DNA from: Devosia algicola
GTDB taxonomy: Bacteria > Pseudomonadota > Alphaproteobacteria > Rhizobiales > Devosiaceae
NCBI RefSeq assembly: GCF_028816455.1
Contig: NZ_CP118246.1
Location: forward strand, 2,110,001 to 2,174,000
DNA: 64,000 bases
Direction: 5' to 3'
The position numbers and the translations under genes were made by a program. Positions 29,680-38,515 of this stretch are shown piece by piece. Under the pieces are notes generated by a model. That model saw only the letters and a list, made by a program, of their open reading frames with translations. It did not search any database and was not told the origin of the DNA. Each line of letters begins with the position of its first letter. Position 1 is the first letter of the stretch.

Positions 29680-30787
29680 ATGCGGTGCGCACCGTCTCGA
29701 GAAATTCGGTCACCGCGGTCGGATCAACATTTTTTTCGATAAAGGCCTGCCCGATGCCGCGCGTCAGGATAAAGGTCAGCGCCCCGCGCGACACTTTCTT
29801 GTCCTGGCCGATTGCCGCCATCAACTTCTCGGTCGCCCCGATCTTGCCTTCAATATCGCCCAACCGCGTCGGCAGCCCCGCATCACGCAAATGCGCCTCG
29901 ATCCGGCCGATATCCTGCGACGGCGCCATCCCCAGCTTTGCTGAAAAGCTATGCGCCAGCACCATGCCGATGCTGACACCCTCACCGTGCAATAGCCGGT
30001 TTGAATAGCCGGTGTCCTTTTCGAGCGCGTGGCCAAATGTGTGTCCCAGATTGAGCAGCGCCCGCACGCCCAACTCTTTTTCGTCCTCGATCACCACCCG
30101 CGCCTTGGCCTTGCAGCACCGCGCAATCGCCTCGCCGCGCGCTGGCCCACCCTCAAATATCTCAACGCGATTTTCCTCGAGCCAGAAGAAAAACGCCTCA
30201 TCATCGATCAAGCCATATTTGACAATTTCTGCATACCCAGCCGCAAATTGCCGTGCTGGCAACGTGTTCAGCGTCGACAGATCCGCCAACACCAGCTTGG
30301 GCTGGTGAAACGCCCCCACCAGATTTTTGCCATGCGGCGAATTGATCCCGGTCTTGCCCCCCACCGGGCTATCCACCTGGGCCAGCAGCGATGTCGGCAT
30401 CTGCACAAAGTCCATGCCGCGTCGTGCTATCGCCGCCGCAAATCCTGCCAGATCGCCGATCACCCCGCCCCCCAGCGCAATAACGAGGTCGCCCCGCTCC
30501 AGCCGCGCCGCCAGCAGGCCTTCGACCGCTGATTCAAGATACGCGTAGGATTTGGTGCTCTCGCCCGCTGGCAGCACGATGGTGGCATAATCCAGCCCCG
30601 CCGCCGTGAGCGATGCCGCCAGTCTTGGCAATTGGCACGCCGCGACATTCTCATCCGTGATAATGCCAAACCGCCGCCCGGCAAATCGTTGCGCCAAAAT
30701 CGCGCCGGCATCATCGAGCAGCCGCTCGCCAATCAGAATATCATAGGCCCGCTCGCCCAACGCCACATGCACACGGTGATCAGCCAT
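29678..30787 (-). CDS. aroB: 3-dehydroquinate synthase
   Basis: NAD- and metal-dependent cyclase, second step of the shikimate pathway. The 369-residue protein shows [21 protein letters not shown], split here as the NAD-binding [13 protein letters not shown] and the following helix, [20 protein letters not shown] with metal and phosphate ligands, and [12 protein letters not shown] with the metal His. ATG 30787 ([17 protein letters not shown]) overlaps the end of aroK by eight bases, so the genes are translationally coupled. Confidence 0.94.
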   Translation of the reverse strand: MADHRVHVALGERAYDILIGERLLDDAGAILAQRFAGRRFGIITDENVAACQLPRLAASLTAAGLDYATIVLPAGESTKSYAYLESAVEGLLAARLERGDLVIALGGGVIGDLAGFAAAIARRGMDFVQMPTSLLAQVDSPVGGKTGINSPHGKNLVGAFHQPKLVLADLSTLNTLPARQFAAGYAEIVKYGLIDDEAFFFWLEENRVEIFEGGPARGEAIARCCKAKARVVIEDEKELGVRALLNLGHTFGHALEKDTGYSNRLLHGEGVSIGMVLAHSFSAKLGMAPSQDIGRIEAHLRDAGLPTRLGDIEGKIGATEKLMAAIGQDKKVSRGALTFILTRGIGQAFIEKNVDPTAVTEFLETVRTA

Positions 30788-31388
30788 GACGGACCTCCGG
30801 CGCTTCGAAATGGGCAATGACCGCTTCAATAAGATCCGCCGCCACCGCCTCATGAGGCACATCGCGCGACACAACTGTCACATCGGCCTCCCCGTAGATT
30901 GGATAGCGTTCCTTGATCAGCGCCTTAAGCGTGGCGCGTGGATTGTCGGTCTTGAGCAGCGGGCGATTTGAGCGCCGGGACACACGTGCAAATAACAAAT
31001 CGAAGTCCGCCTTGATCCATACCGAAACCGCATCAGCCTTGACCAGCGCCCGAGTCTCGGGATGAACGAACGCCCCGCCACCGGTCGCCAGTACCACGTC
31101 GGGTTCCTTGAGCACCCGCGCAATCACCCGCGTTTCACCGGCGCGAAACTCGGCTTCCCCACGTGTACTGAATATATCGGGAATATCCATCTGGGCGGCT
31201 TTTTCGATTTCCTCGTCGCTATCGAGAAAATGTCGGCCCAGGCGGGTAGCGAGGCGCCGCCCCACAGTGGTTTTGCCCGCGCCCATCATCCCCACAAGCA
31301 CCAGTGGCCGCCCCGCCAGCAGGTCTATCAGGTGATTGGCGCGCTCATTGCGCCTTGCTGCATCCATTCGCGTCACAAACCGCTCCAC
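30780..31388 (-). CDS. aroK: Shikimate kinase
   Basis: Phosphorylates shikimate at the 3-OH using ATP. The 202-residue protein has a short basic N-terminal extension, Walker A LVGMMGAGKTTVGRRLA, the shikimate-binding DSDEEIEKAAQMDIPDIF (Asp and the F), VLATGGGAFVHPETR with the GGG substrate loop, and the lid RRSNRPLLKTDNP. The first-listed start at 31388 gives the extended N terminus common to Hyphomicrobiales AroK. aroK-aroB order is conserved and the genes overlap. Confidence 0.93.
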   Translation of the reverse strand: MERFVTRMDAARRNERANHLIDLLAGRPLVLVGMMGAGKTTVGRRLATRLGRHFLDSDEEIEKAAQMDIPDIFSTRGEAEFRAGETRVIARVLKEPDVVLATGGGAFVHPETRALVKADAVSVWIKADFDLLFARVSRRSNRPLLKTDNPRATLKALIKERYPIYGEADVTVVSRDVPHEAVAADLIEAVIAHFEAPEVRHG

Positions 31389-31549
31389 ATTCCTGTGCGT
31401 TTGAACCGGTCGCAGCCGCCGATGTCAAGAACGCAACGGTTGATGACAGAGGCAAAACCGGGGCACACTGGCGTGCCTACCAGATAGAAACCATTTTAAT
31501 GATAGGCTCGTATAACTGTCATTGACCATTGAATCGGACTGCTCATTTC

Positions 31550-31738
31550 ATGCCCACGCTTATTCGCCTTGTAATTGTCCTGCTGTTTCTGGCCGGTCTG
31601 GCCTATGGCGGCATGATCGGCCTGATCGCCTATGTCCAGCCAACACCAAAGGAAGTCACGGTGCGGATCTCCACCACCGACCTGTTGCGTGCCAGCGCTC
31701 CTGACAGCGGGCCGACCACGCCCTTGCCCTCGCCATGA
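31550..31738 (+). CDS. Small single-pass membrane protein upstream of xerD
   Basis: A 62-residue hydrophobic protein: MPTLIRLVIVLLFLAGLAYG forms one transmembrane helix continuing into GGMIGLIAYV, and a short polar tail (VRISTTDLL) follows. Its TGA overlaps the xerD ATG (ATGA), so it is translationally coupled to xerD. Similar small ORFs precede xerD in related genomes as far as I recall, but the role is unknown. ATG 31550 is the better start; an in-frame upstream one lies at 31529. Confidence 0.6.
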   Translation: MPTLIRLVIVLLFLAGLAYGGMIGLIAYVQPTPKEVTVRISTTDLLRASAPDSGPTTPLPSP

Positions 31739-32646
31739 GCGCTGATCTTAATCTGATCGAGGCATTTCTTGAGATGATGAGCGCCGAACGCGGCGCTGCC
31801 CCCAATACACTGGAGGCCTATCGACGCGATCTGGTGGATTATCGCGCGTTTCTGGGGGCCAAAAAACTCGATTTCGCCACCGGCGACCGAAACACCATTA
31901 CCCATTATCTCGACGCCCTCAAATCCGAGGGCCTGTCCGCCGCCTCCAGTGCCCGACGCCTGTCTGCCATTCGCCAGTTCCATAAATTTCTGTGCGCCGA
32001 CGCCATTCGTGGCGACGATCCGACCCGCATTATCGCCAGCCCCCGCGCCCGGCGCGCCCTGCCCAAGGTTCTCAGCATTGCCGAAGTGGATCGTCTGTTA
32101 AGTCTGGCCGAAACCGAAGCCAACACCGACCAGTCGCCGACGAAAAGAACCGCCGCGCTGAGACTCTATGTGTTGCTCGAACTGGTCTATGCCACTGGTA
32201 TGCGGGTTTCCGAACTGGTTACGCTCAAGCGGTCGGCAGTGATGCGCGACGCCAGTTATCTCACCATCATCGGCAAGGGCAACAAGGAGCGGATCGTGCC
32301 GGTCAATGATCGCACCCGCGACGCGGTGCGCGCCTGGCTGGCAACACTAGAGCCCGGCCCCATGCTATTTCCAGCCTCGGGCAGCGGTGGCCATTTGTCG
32401 CGGCAGGTATTTGGTCGCGATCTCAAGGCGCTGGCGGGGCGCGTCGGCATTTCCAGCGCCCGTGTCGCGCCCCATGTACTCCGCCATGCCTTTGCCAGCC
32501 ATTTGCTCGCCGGTGGCGCCGATTTGCGGGTGGTACAAACCTTGCTTGGCCACGCCGATATTTCCACCACCCAGATTTACACCCATGTTCTGGATGAAAA
32601 ACTGCGCACATTGGTCCAAACCCATCATCCGCTGGCCAATGGCTGA
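31735..32646 (+). CDS. xerD: Site-specific tyrosine recombinase XerD
   Basis: Recombinase that with XerC resolves chromosome dimers at dif in cooperation with FtsK. 303 residues: N-terminal core-binding domain (IEAFLEMMSAERGAAPNTLEA) and a C-terminal catalytic domain with Arg in YATGMRVSELV, Lys in IIGKGNKERIVP, HVLRHAFASHLL (H-x-x-R), and GHADISTTQIYTHV with the nucleophilic Tyr. Complete and intact. It sits between aroK and accA, as in other Hyphomicrobiales, which separates it from phage integrases. Confidence 0.92.
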   Translation: MSADLNLIEAFLEMMSAERGAAPNTLEAYRRDLVDYRAFLGAKKLDFATGDRNTITHYLDALKSEGLSAASSARRLSAIRQFHKFLCADAIRGDDPTRIIASPRARRALPKVLSIAEVDRLLSLAETEANTDQSPTKRTAALRLYVLLELVYATGMRVSELVTLKRSAVMRDASYLTIIGKGNKERIVPVNDRTRDAVRAWLATLEPGPMLFPASGSGGHLSRQVFGRDLKALAGRVGISSARVAPHVLRHAFASHLLAGGADLRVVQTLLGHADISTTQIYTHVLDEKLRTLVQTHHPLANG

Positions 32647-32766
32647 GCATTGTCTGGCGTACCATCTTGACACGCGCTTGCACCATCGTCACTTTCCGGC
32701 CACTTTAGAGCGCAACAGAGCGACTTCAAATTCGGGTCGCGCAACGACCCATAACGGGCGGGTGGG

Positions 32767-33723
32767 ATGCAGTCTTATTTAGATTTTGAAAAGCCGGTAG
32801 CCGATCTCGAAGGCAAGATTGCCGAGCTTAAATCTCTGGCCGCAACCGATCAGGCCGTCAGTATCGACGAGGAAGTAAATCGGCTGTCCAGTCGCGCCGA
32901 CGAAGCACTCATCGATATCTACAAGCGCCTGACCCCGTGGCAGAAAACCCAGGTGGCGCGCCATCCCCAGCGCCCGCATTTTTCCGACTATATCAAAGGC
33001 CTGTTCTCCGAGTGGTCGCCGCTGGCTGGTGACCGGAAATTTGCCGAGGACTCAGCTATTCAGGCCGGGCTGGCGCGCTTTAACGGTCAACCCGTCGCCA
33101 TTCTGGGTCAGGAAAAAGGCAATTCCACCGAAACCCGCCTCAAGCACAATTTCGGCATGGCCCGTCCCGAAGGCTACCGCAAGGCTGTCCGCATCATGGA
33201 AATGGCGGATCGCTTCAATATTCCAGTAATTTCGCTGGTCGATACGTCTGGCGCCTATCCCGGCATCGGCGCTGAAGAGCGCGGTCAGGCCGAGGCCATT
33301 GCCCGGTCCACCGAAAAAAGCCTCGAACTTGGCGTGCCCAACCTGGCGATCATCATCGGCGAAGGCGGTTCGGGCGGGGCCATCGCCATTGCCACCGCCA
33401 GCCGGGTACTGATGCTCGAACACGCCGTTTATTCGGTGATTTCACCCGAAGGCGGCGCCACCATTCTGTGGCGCGATGCTGCCAAGGCCCAGGACGCTGC
33501 CAACAATATGAAGATCACCGCCGCCGATCTTCTGGCTTTCCACGTCATCGATGGAATCATTACCGAGCCGACAGGTGGCGCCCACCGCCACCCAGAGGCA
33601 ATCATGGACAGCACGCGCGGTGCCATTGCCAGTTTCCTTGATGATTTTGCCGACAAGTCCCGCCTTGAAGTGCGCGAGCATCGGCGTGAAAAATTCATCG
33701 CCATTGGCACTAACCTGCCTTGA
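32767..33723 (+). CDS. accA: Acetyl-CoA carboxylase carboxyltransferase subunit alpha
   Basis: Half of the carboxyltransferase that makes malonyl-CoA for fatty-acid synthesis, working with AccD. The 318-residue protein starts with the coiled N-terminal FEKPVADLEGKIAELKSLA and has the crotonase-like core with ALVDTSGAYPGIGAEERGQ (SLVDTSG here), GEGGSGGAIAIATASRVLM and SVISPEGGATILWRD. All are standard AccA blocks. GAGCT at 32825-32829 is intact. Followed by an L,D-transpeptidase gene after about 145 bases. Confidence 0.95.
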   Translation: MQSYLDFEKPVADLEGKIAELKSLAATDQAVSIDEEVNRLSSRADEALIDIYKRLTPWQKTQVARHPQRPHFSDYIKGLFSEWSPLAGDRKFAEDSAIQAGLARFNGQPVAILGQEKGNSTETRLKHNFGMARPEGYRKAVRIMEMADRFNIPVISLVDTSGAYPGIGAEERGQAEAIARSTEKSLELGVPNLAIIIGEGGSGGAIAIATASRVLMLEHAVYSVISPEGGATILWRDAAKAQDAANNMKITAADLLAFHVIDGIITEPTGGAHRHPEAIMDSTRGAIASFLDDFADKSRLEVREHRREKFIAIGTNLP

Positions 33724-33867
33724 TCCTGGCCGACATCAAGTCGATTTGATCCGCAATTGCGTGGATTGACTGGCGCTGTTAATAATTCGTTCACCGCGCC
33801 GCTCCACCATGCGCTAACCAATACTGAATAGGCAGTCTAGCGCCCGCATTGTCTGGATCGATCCCAA

Positions 33868-34893
33868 TTGAATTTCCCCCTGCTGCGCAAGTTTTGCTCG
33901 ATCTTCATTCTTGGCTGGATTGCTTTCAGCCTGGCGGCCTGCGGCGGCTTTGCCACCGGCGACAATCGCCACAATCAGCCGCTATCCAGCGTCATCCAGG
34001 CCAGCCTGCGCAATATCGGCTCATCGCCTGGCGCGCCAATGGTCATTCGCCTGTTCAAGCAGGAAAAGCAGGTTGAAATCTGGAAGCAGAGCAATAGTGG
34101 GCAATACCGCCTGCTCAAGACCTACGATATCTGTGCCTTTTCAGGCGATCTTGGCCCCAAATTCAAAGAGGGCGACCGGCAAAGTCCCGAAGGGTTCTAT
34201 ACCATCACGCCCGGCCTGATGAACCCGAAGTCAAACTATTACCTGGCCTTCAATACCGGTTTTCCCAACAAGTTTGACCGCGCCTGGGGCCGCACCGGCA
34301 CGGACCTGATGATGCATGGCGATTGCTCGTCGCGCGGCTGCTACGCCATGACTGACGGCGGCATTGCTGAAATTTATGCATTGGCCCGCGAAACCTTCAA
34401 AGGCGGCAATCACAGCTTCCAGCTTGAACTGTTTCCCTTCCGCATGACCGCCGCCAATCTGGCCAAGCAGTCAACCAACCCCCATCTGGCGTTCTGGAAG
34501 GACATCAAGCAGGGCTATGACTATTTTGAGGTCACCAAGACCCCGCCGGTCTGGGATGTTTGCGAAAAGCGTTATATTTTCAATCCGTCCGCCAGCGGGC
34601 CGCTTGATGCCGCCGGCGCTTGCCCCGCGACCAAGTCCAACCCGGCCCTGATGGCCAAGCAGGCCGCTGATCAGATTGCCTATGTCGAGGCGGTGGAAAC
34701 CCTCCAGCAGCGTCAGGAGCGTCAGGCGGCCGAGGCTCAGCATGAAGCCGACGCCCAGGCCGCCGCCAAACAGCGCGGGCAGGCGATTTCAGGATTTTTC
34801 GGCAATCTGTTCGGCAATCAATCCGCCAGCGCTGCGACCGTCGCGAATATGTCGACCGCAGCACCCGCACCAGCGCCAGCCCCGAAGCGTTAA
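33868..34893 (+). CDS. L,D-transpeptidase (YkuD) family lipoprotein
   Basis: A 341-residue probable lipoprotein: hydrophobic signal and lipobox FSLAACGG near residue 23. The YkuD-type catalytic core carries GDRQSPEGFYTI, NKFDRAWGRTGTDLMMHGDC and SRGCYAMTD, the latter with the nucleophilic Cys and preceding His. It may form L,D-crosslinks in peptidoglycan or attach proteins to it; relatives of this size are also called murein L,D-transpeptidases. The C-terminal quarter is an Ala/Gln/Glu-rich coil (QERQAAEAQHEADAQAAAK). The start is TTG at 33868. Confidence 0.83.
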   Translation: MNFPLLRKFCSIFILGWIAFSLAACGGFATGDNRHNQPLSSVIQASLRNIGSSPGAPMVIRLFKQEKQVEIWKQSNSGQYRLLKTYDICAFSGDLGPKFKEGDRQSPEGFYTITPGLMNPKSNYYLAFNTGFPNKFDRAWGRTGTDLMMHGDCSSRGCYAMTDGGIAEIYALARETFKGGNHSFQLELFPFRMTAANLAKQSTNPHLAFWKDIKQGYDYFEVTKTPPVWDVCEKRYIFNPSASGPLDAAGACPATKSNPALMAKQAADQIAYVEAVETLQQRQERQAAEAQHEADAQAAAKQRGQAISGFFGNLFGNQSASAATVANMSTAAPAPAPAPKR

Positions 34894-34938
34894 GACCATC
34901 AACAGTTCGGTGACGGTCGCCTACGGTGCTCGGTGCGC

Positions 34939-35424
34939 CTAAACCCAGCGTCGCGTCCGCTTGAGCAATGCCTCATAGGGGGCACCAAATTTGGCCTTCA
35001 GATACCGCTCCTCGCGCGCAATGACCCCATAGCGCAATATCGCGATGAATATGAGCCACACTAACACACCCCATTCGAGCGACAAGGCCAGCACGAACCC
35101 GGCCAGCCCCAACACCATGCCCACATACATTGGATTGCGCGTGTATCTGTAGGGGCCGGTATCGACAATGCGAAGCGAGGGTTTGCGTGTATCAACATTG
35201 GTGCCCTTTCGATGGAATTCGCGAGACCCCACAATGGCAAGCCCGGCACCACAGATGAACAATACAACCCCGATCCAACTCAGCCACGAAAATATCCCGG
35301 GGGCCGGCAGGAACGACATTGGCACCAGAAAATCCAGCACCAGCGACACCGCCATGGCGGTGACAAGAATTAAAGGGGGAAAGAGAATGACCCCTGGATT
35401 ATCCTTTTTGGCTTCGTCCGTCAC
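34939..35424 (-). CDS. Isoprenylcysteine carboxyl methyltransferase (ICMT) family protein
   Basis: A 161-residue integral membrane protein with four or five helices. The C-terminal signature TGPYRYTRNPMYVGMVLGLAG followed by EERYLKAKFGAPYEALLKRTRRW is the SAM-binding region shared by ICMT and phospholipid methyltransferase families; here the first block is VDTGPYRYTRNPMYVGMVLG. Bacterial substrates are mostly unknown, possibly lipids. I start at GTG 35424, which has AAGGAG about seven bases upstream. Isolated gene, convergent with the L,D-transpeptidase. Confidence 0.8.
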   Translation of the reverse strand: MTDEAKKDNPGVILFPPLILVTAMAVSLVLDFLVPMSFLPAPGIFSWLSWIGVVLFICGAGLAIVGSREFHRKGTNVDTRKPSLRIVDTGPYRYTRNPMYVGMVLGLAGFVLALSLEWGVLVWLIFIAILRYGVIAREERYLKAKFGAPYEALLKRTRRWV

Positions 35425-35725
35425 CTGCTGCTCCTTGTCGTACGGCACCGGGTCCACACCCTGCCTGCCGTCTGCCAGGCGGCAAAATTATCACCAATCT
35501 TGATAGACGAGAAGCCTCTCGTCCTTATTCAGCCACGGTTGCAGGGCAGTTGACCATCATTGTCAGCGCAACCATGACCTGACCTGTTAAGGCCAATGAT
35601 CAGGGCGCTAATTGAAAAAATCTGCGCTATAGTGCCCGCCGCGCCTTTGGCGGCAGAGGCGCGGTTGACGCAGGGTTTTGACCTGTTCAAGGCGGCACTA
35701 TCGCCGCCAATTGTAGGGACCAGCA

Positions 35726-36391
35726 ATGGATACGAGCGAAATGGATCAGGATTGGGCGCTGCCGGGCGTGTCAAAGTCTGATACCGGCGCCAAGTCCCCA
35801 CCCGAGGAGTCGCCCGAACCACCGCGCAACCCACCGCCCGCGCACCAGACAATTCTGCTGCTACTGGTTGGTTTGGTAGGGCTGGCCGCCATCGTCGCCT
35901 GCGTCTGGGTTTACATCGACACCCGCCGCGAAGTGTTGCGCCTTGCCACCGAGGTCGCCCAACTGCGCCTGAGCCTTGATCTTTATGCCCATCAGAAAAC
36001 CAGCGCCACCGGTGAGATCAACCCCGACGCCCTGCTGAACCTGCAAAACCGGCTGGCCATTCTCGAGGACAGTTGGCGCAACCAGTCCGCTACCGTGCCC
36101 GCCACCCTTGCGCCCGCCCAGACCGCAACCAGCACCGCCCCTGCGCAGGACGACTGCATCCCGCAAAATACCAAATTCCTCGTTGCCAGCGGCGACTCCT
36201 ATCCCGTATGCGGCACCAATGGGGTCGTGTCTGTGCTCACCGTGTCCTCGGATCGCGTCAGTTTTACCGATGGCAGTGTGATTGTCGCCGGTGGCAATGG
36301 CCTGCTGACAGGCACCAATTGCCGCGTCAATGTCTTATCATCGGAAGCTGATGGCCTGTCGGGCTATGCAGAACTGCGTGCCTCTTGCTAA
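35726..36391 (+). CDS. Hypothetical single-pass membrane protein
   Basis: A 221-residue protein that I cannot place in a family. A Pro/Glu-rich N terminus of about 40 residues is followed by one transmembrane helix (ILLLLVGLVGLAAIVACVWV), then a short coiled coil (REVLRLATEVAQLRLSLDLY), a Pro/Ala/Thr linker, and a C-terminal globular piece with four cysteines (DDCIPQNTKFLVASG, SYPVCGTNGVV, GTNCRVNVL, ELRASC), suggesting a disulfide-stabilised periplasmic domain. It overlaps the convergent bolA gene by four bases. No function is proposed. Confidence 0.65.
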   Translation: MDTSEMDQDWALPGVSKSDTGAKSPPEESPEPPRNPPPAHQTILLLLVGLVGLAAIVACVWVYIDTRREVLRLATEVAQLRLSLDLYAHQKTSATGEINPDALLNLQNRLAILEDSWRNQSATVPATLAPAQTATSTAPAQDDCIPQNTKFLVASGDSYPVCGTNGVVSVLTVSSDRVSFTDGSVIVAGGNGLLTGTNCRVNVLSSEADGLSGYAELRASC

Positions 36392-36678
36392 ACTGGCTTG
36401 GAAACCACATCTGGGGTTTTCGCAGGTAATATGTCGATGGTCAGGGCGTGCAAACGCCCTTTCAACTCATTATCGAGGGCCATCATGATATCCCGGTGTT
36501 GCGCCACGCGCGGCTTACCGGCAAAATGACTGGCCGCGATTCTGACACGAAAGTGAGTTTCGCCACCTTCCTGCCATCCGGCATGGCCAAAATGCTGGTT
36601 GGATTCATCGATGACCTCAATGAATTCGGGGTCAAAGGTAGCGGTTAGTTTGTCTAGGATGGTGTCATGCATGGACAT
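36388..36678 (-). CDS. BolA family transcriptional/Fe-S regulator
   Basis: A 96-residue BolA-fold protein. FIEVIDESNQHFGHAGWQEG and ETHFRVRIAASHFAGKPRVA, then GRLHALTIDILPAKTP show the conserved His residues and helix-turn-helix of the class. BolA proteins pair with monothiol glutaredoxins in iron-sulphur handling. ATG 36678 (MSMHDTIL) is the likely start. It is divergent from the J-domain gene, an arrangement conserved in Hyphomicrobiales. Confidence 0.88.
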   Translation of the reverse strand: MSMHDTILDKLTATFDPEFIEVIDESNQHFGHAGWQEGGETHFRVRIAASHFAGKPRVAQHRDIMMALDNELKGRLHALTIDILPAKTPDVVSKPV

Positions 36679-36722
36679 CGGGGCACACTGGTTTGTTGAC
36701 TGAATTTTACTAGTTAGGCGCA

Positions 36723-37352
36723 ATGAAATTGGAATCCAAGATTTTCGACAACATCCGCATTCGCCCCCGCCGCGAAGAAAAACCGGCGCCGATCGAAACC
36801 CCATGCGATTGGGAAGGCTGCGAAAAGGCCGGTACCCACAAGGCTCCCAAGGGTCACCGCAAGGCGGGCGAATATCACAATTTCTGCCTTGAGCATGTGC
36901 GCCACTACAACACGGCCTTCAATTTCTTTGCCGGTATGGACAAGAATGATCTGGACGAGGCGCTCCATACCCCGCCAAAACCGGAAAACCGGCGCAGCTT
37001 TGCCACTGGCCAGCCCGGTGCCGGTCGCTCGGCCACGGCCCGCACCGCAGGTCTGCGCCCCGGCGACAAATATGGCGATCCCTTCGGCGTTTTCGCAAAA
37101 TATCGCCACCGCCAGAACCAGACCCCAGCCGCCGAGCGCGTCAAGCCCCTGCACGAGCCGGACCGCCGCGCTCTTGAGGCTCTGGGCATAATCGGGCACG
37201 CCAAATCCGATGAGATCAAGAAGGCCTACAAGGCATTGGTCAAGATCCATCACCCCGATGCCAATGGCGGCGACAAATCGTCTGAAGACCGCCTGCGCGC
37301 CATCATTGCCGCCTATTCGCATTTGAAAAAAGCCGGGTTTGTGGTGCGCTGA
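36723..37352 (+). CDS. J domain-containing molecular chaperone protein
   Basis: A 209-residue protein with an N-terminal region typical of its alphaproteobacterial family (TPCDWEGCEKAGTHKAPKG with paired Cys, FCLEHVRHYNTAFNFFAGM) and a C-terminal J domain with the HPD tripeptide in LVKIHHPDANGGDKSSED. It would stimulate a DnaK-type chaperone. Its place between bolA and cobS is conserved in Hyphomicrobiales. The unusual C-terminal position of the J domain sets it apart from DnaJ itself. No frame problems. Confidence 0.85.
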   Translation: MKLESKIFDNIRIRPRREEKPAPIETPCDWEGCEKAGTHKAPKGHRKAGEYHNFCLEHVRHYNTAFNFFAGMDKNDLDEALHTPPKPENRRSFATGQPGAGRSATARTAGLRPGDKYGDPFGVFAKYRHRQNQTPAAERVKPLHEPDRRALEALGIIGHAKSDEIKKAYKALVKIHHPDANGGDKSSEDRLRAIIAAYSHLKKAGFVVR

Positions 37353-37446
37353 TTGACGCGCCAACCTGCCGCCTACCCGCCAGCGCACAATACTGCTATA
37401 GAGCGCGCCAGAACCATTGCCCCACACTTTGCGCTGCGAGCCTTAA

Positions 37447-38427
37447 ATGAGTGAATTTGCCAATCTGCCTGACACCGATTACCAGGCCCGCGATCTGTTC
37501 AATCTGGATACCGACATGGTCGTAAGGGGCTATGGCGAACGCACCGAACATGTGCCCCCCGTTGACCCCGACTATTTGTTTGACCGCAACACCACGCTGG
37601 CGATCCTGGCCGGTTTTGCCTTCAATCGTCGCGTCATGGTCCAGGGCTATCACGGCACCGGCAAATCCACCCATATCGAGCAGATCGCCGCCCGCCTCAA
37701 CTGGCCCATGGTCCGCGTCAATCTTGATAGCCACGTCAGCCGCATTGATCTGGTGGGCAAGGACGCCATCGTGCTCAAGGACGGCAAGCAGATCACCGAA
37801 TTCCGCGACGGCATCCTGCCCTGGGCCGTCCAGAACAATGTTGCCCTGGTGTTTGACGAATATGATGCCGGTCGTCCCGATGTGATGTTCGTCATCCAGC
37901 GCGTGCTCGAGGTGGCAGGTCGTCTGACCCTGCTCGACCAGAATCGCGTCATTGTCCCCCATCCGGCCTTCCGGCTGTTTTCGACCACCAACACCATTGG
38001 CCTGGGCGATACGTCAGGGCTGTACCACGGCACCCAGCAGATCAATCAGGGCCAGATGGACCGTTGGAGCCTGGTCACGACGCTCAATTATCTGCCCCAT
38101 GACAAGGAAGTCGGCATCGTTCTGGCCAAGAACAAGTCGTATGCCGCCAACGACAAGGGCAAAAAGACCATCTCCAACATGGTCCGGCTGGCAGACCTCA
38201 CCCGTTCCGCCTTCATCAATGGCGATCTATCCACGGTCATGAGCCCGCGCACCGTCATCACCTGGGCCGAAAATGCCGATATTTTTGGCGATGTTGGCTT
38301 TGCCTTCCGGTTGACCTTCCTCAATAAATGCGACGAACTCGAGCGCCCCGTGGTTGCCGAGTTCTACCAGCGCGTCTTTGGCGAGGACCTGCCCGAAGGC
38401 TCCGCCAATCTGGCTGTGACTGCTTAG
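37447..38427 (+). CDS. cobS: Cobaltochelatase subunit CobS
   Basis: AAA+ ATPase subunit of the aerobic cobaltochelatase, which with CobT and CobN inserts cobalt into hydrogenobyrinate diamide on the route to vitamin B12. The 326-residue protein has Walker [18 protein letters not shown] near residue 70, [17 protein letters not shown] (Walker B), and [19 protein letters not shown] (sensor). Followed by cobT after a short gap that contains a hairpin repeat. The distant CobN is not in the window. Confidence 0.94.
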   Translation: MSEFANLPDTDYQARDLFNLDTDMVVRGYGERTEHVPPVDPDYLFDRNTTLAILAGFAFNRRVMVQGYHGTGKSTHIEQIAARLNWPMVRVNLDSHVSRIDLVGKDAIVLKDGKQITEFRDGILPWAVQNNVALVFDEYDAGRPDVMFVIQRVLEVAGRLTLLDQNRVIVPHPAFRLFSTTNTIGLGDTSGLYHGTQQINQGQMDRWSLVTTLNYLPHDKEVGIVLAKNKSYAANDKGKKTISNMVRLADLTRSAFINGDLSTVMSPRTVITWAENADIFGDVGFAFRLTFLNKCDELERPVVAEFYQRVFGEDLPEGSANLAVTA

Positions 38428-38442
38428 GGCGCGTTGCGGATC

Positions 38443-38462
38443 CCCGCCCCTTGCGGGGCGGG
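38443..38462. repeat. REP-like palindrome between cobS and cobT
   Basis: CCCGCCCC and GGGGCGGG arms with a TTGC loop, in an 88-base gap; a GGGTGAGCACCC mini-hairpin follows. The sequence style resembles the short GC-rich dispersed repeats seen between alphaproteobacterial genes. It may adjust cobS/cobT mRNA stability. Confidence 0.5.
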
Positions 38463-38515
38463 TTGGGGAGAAATAACCGCTTGGGTGAGCACCCGAGTCT
38501 GGAAGAGAATACACA

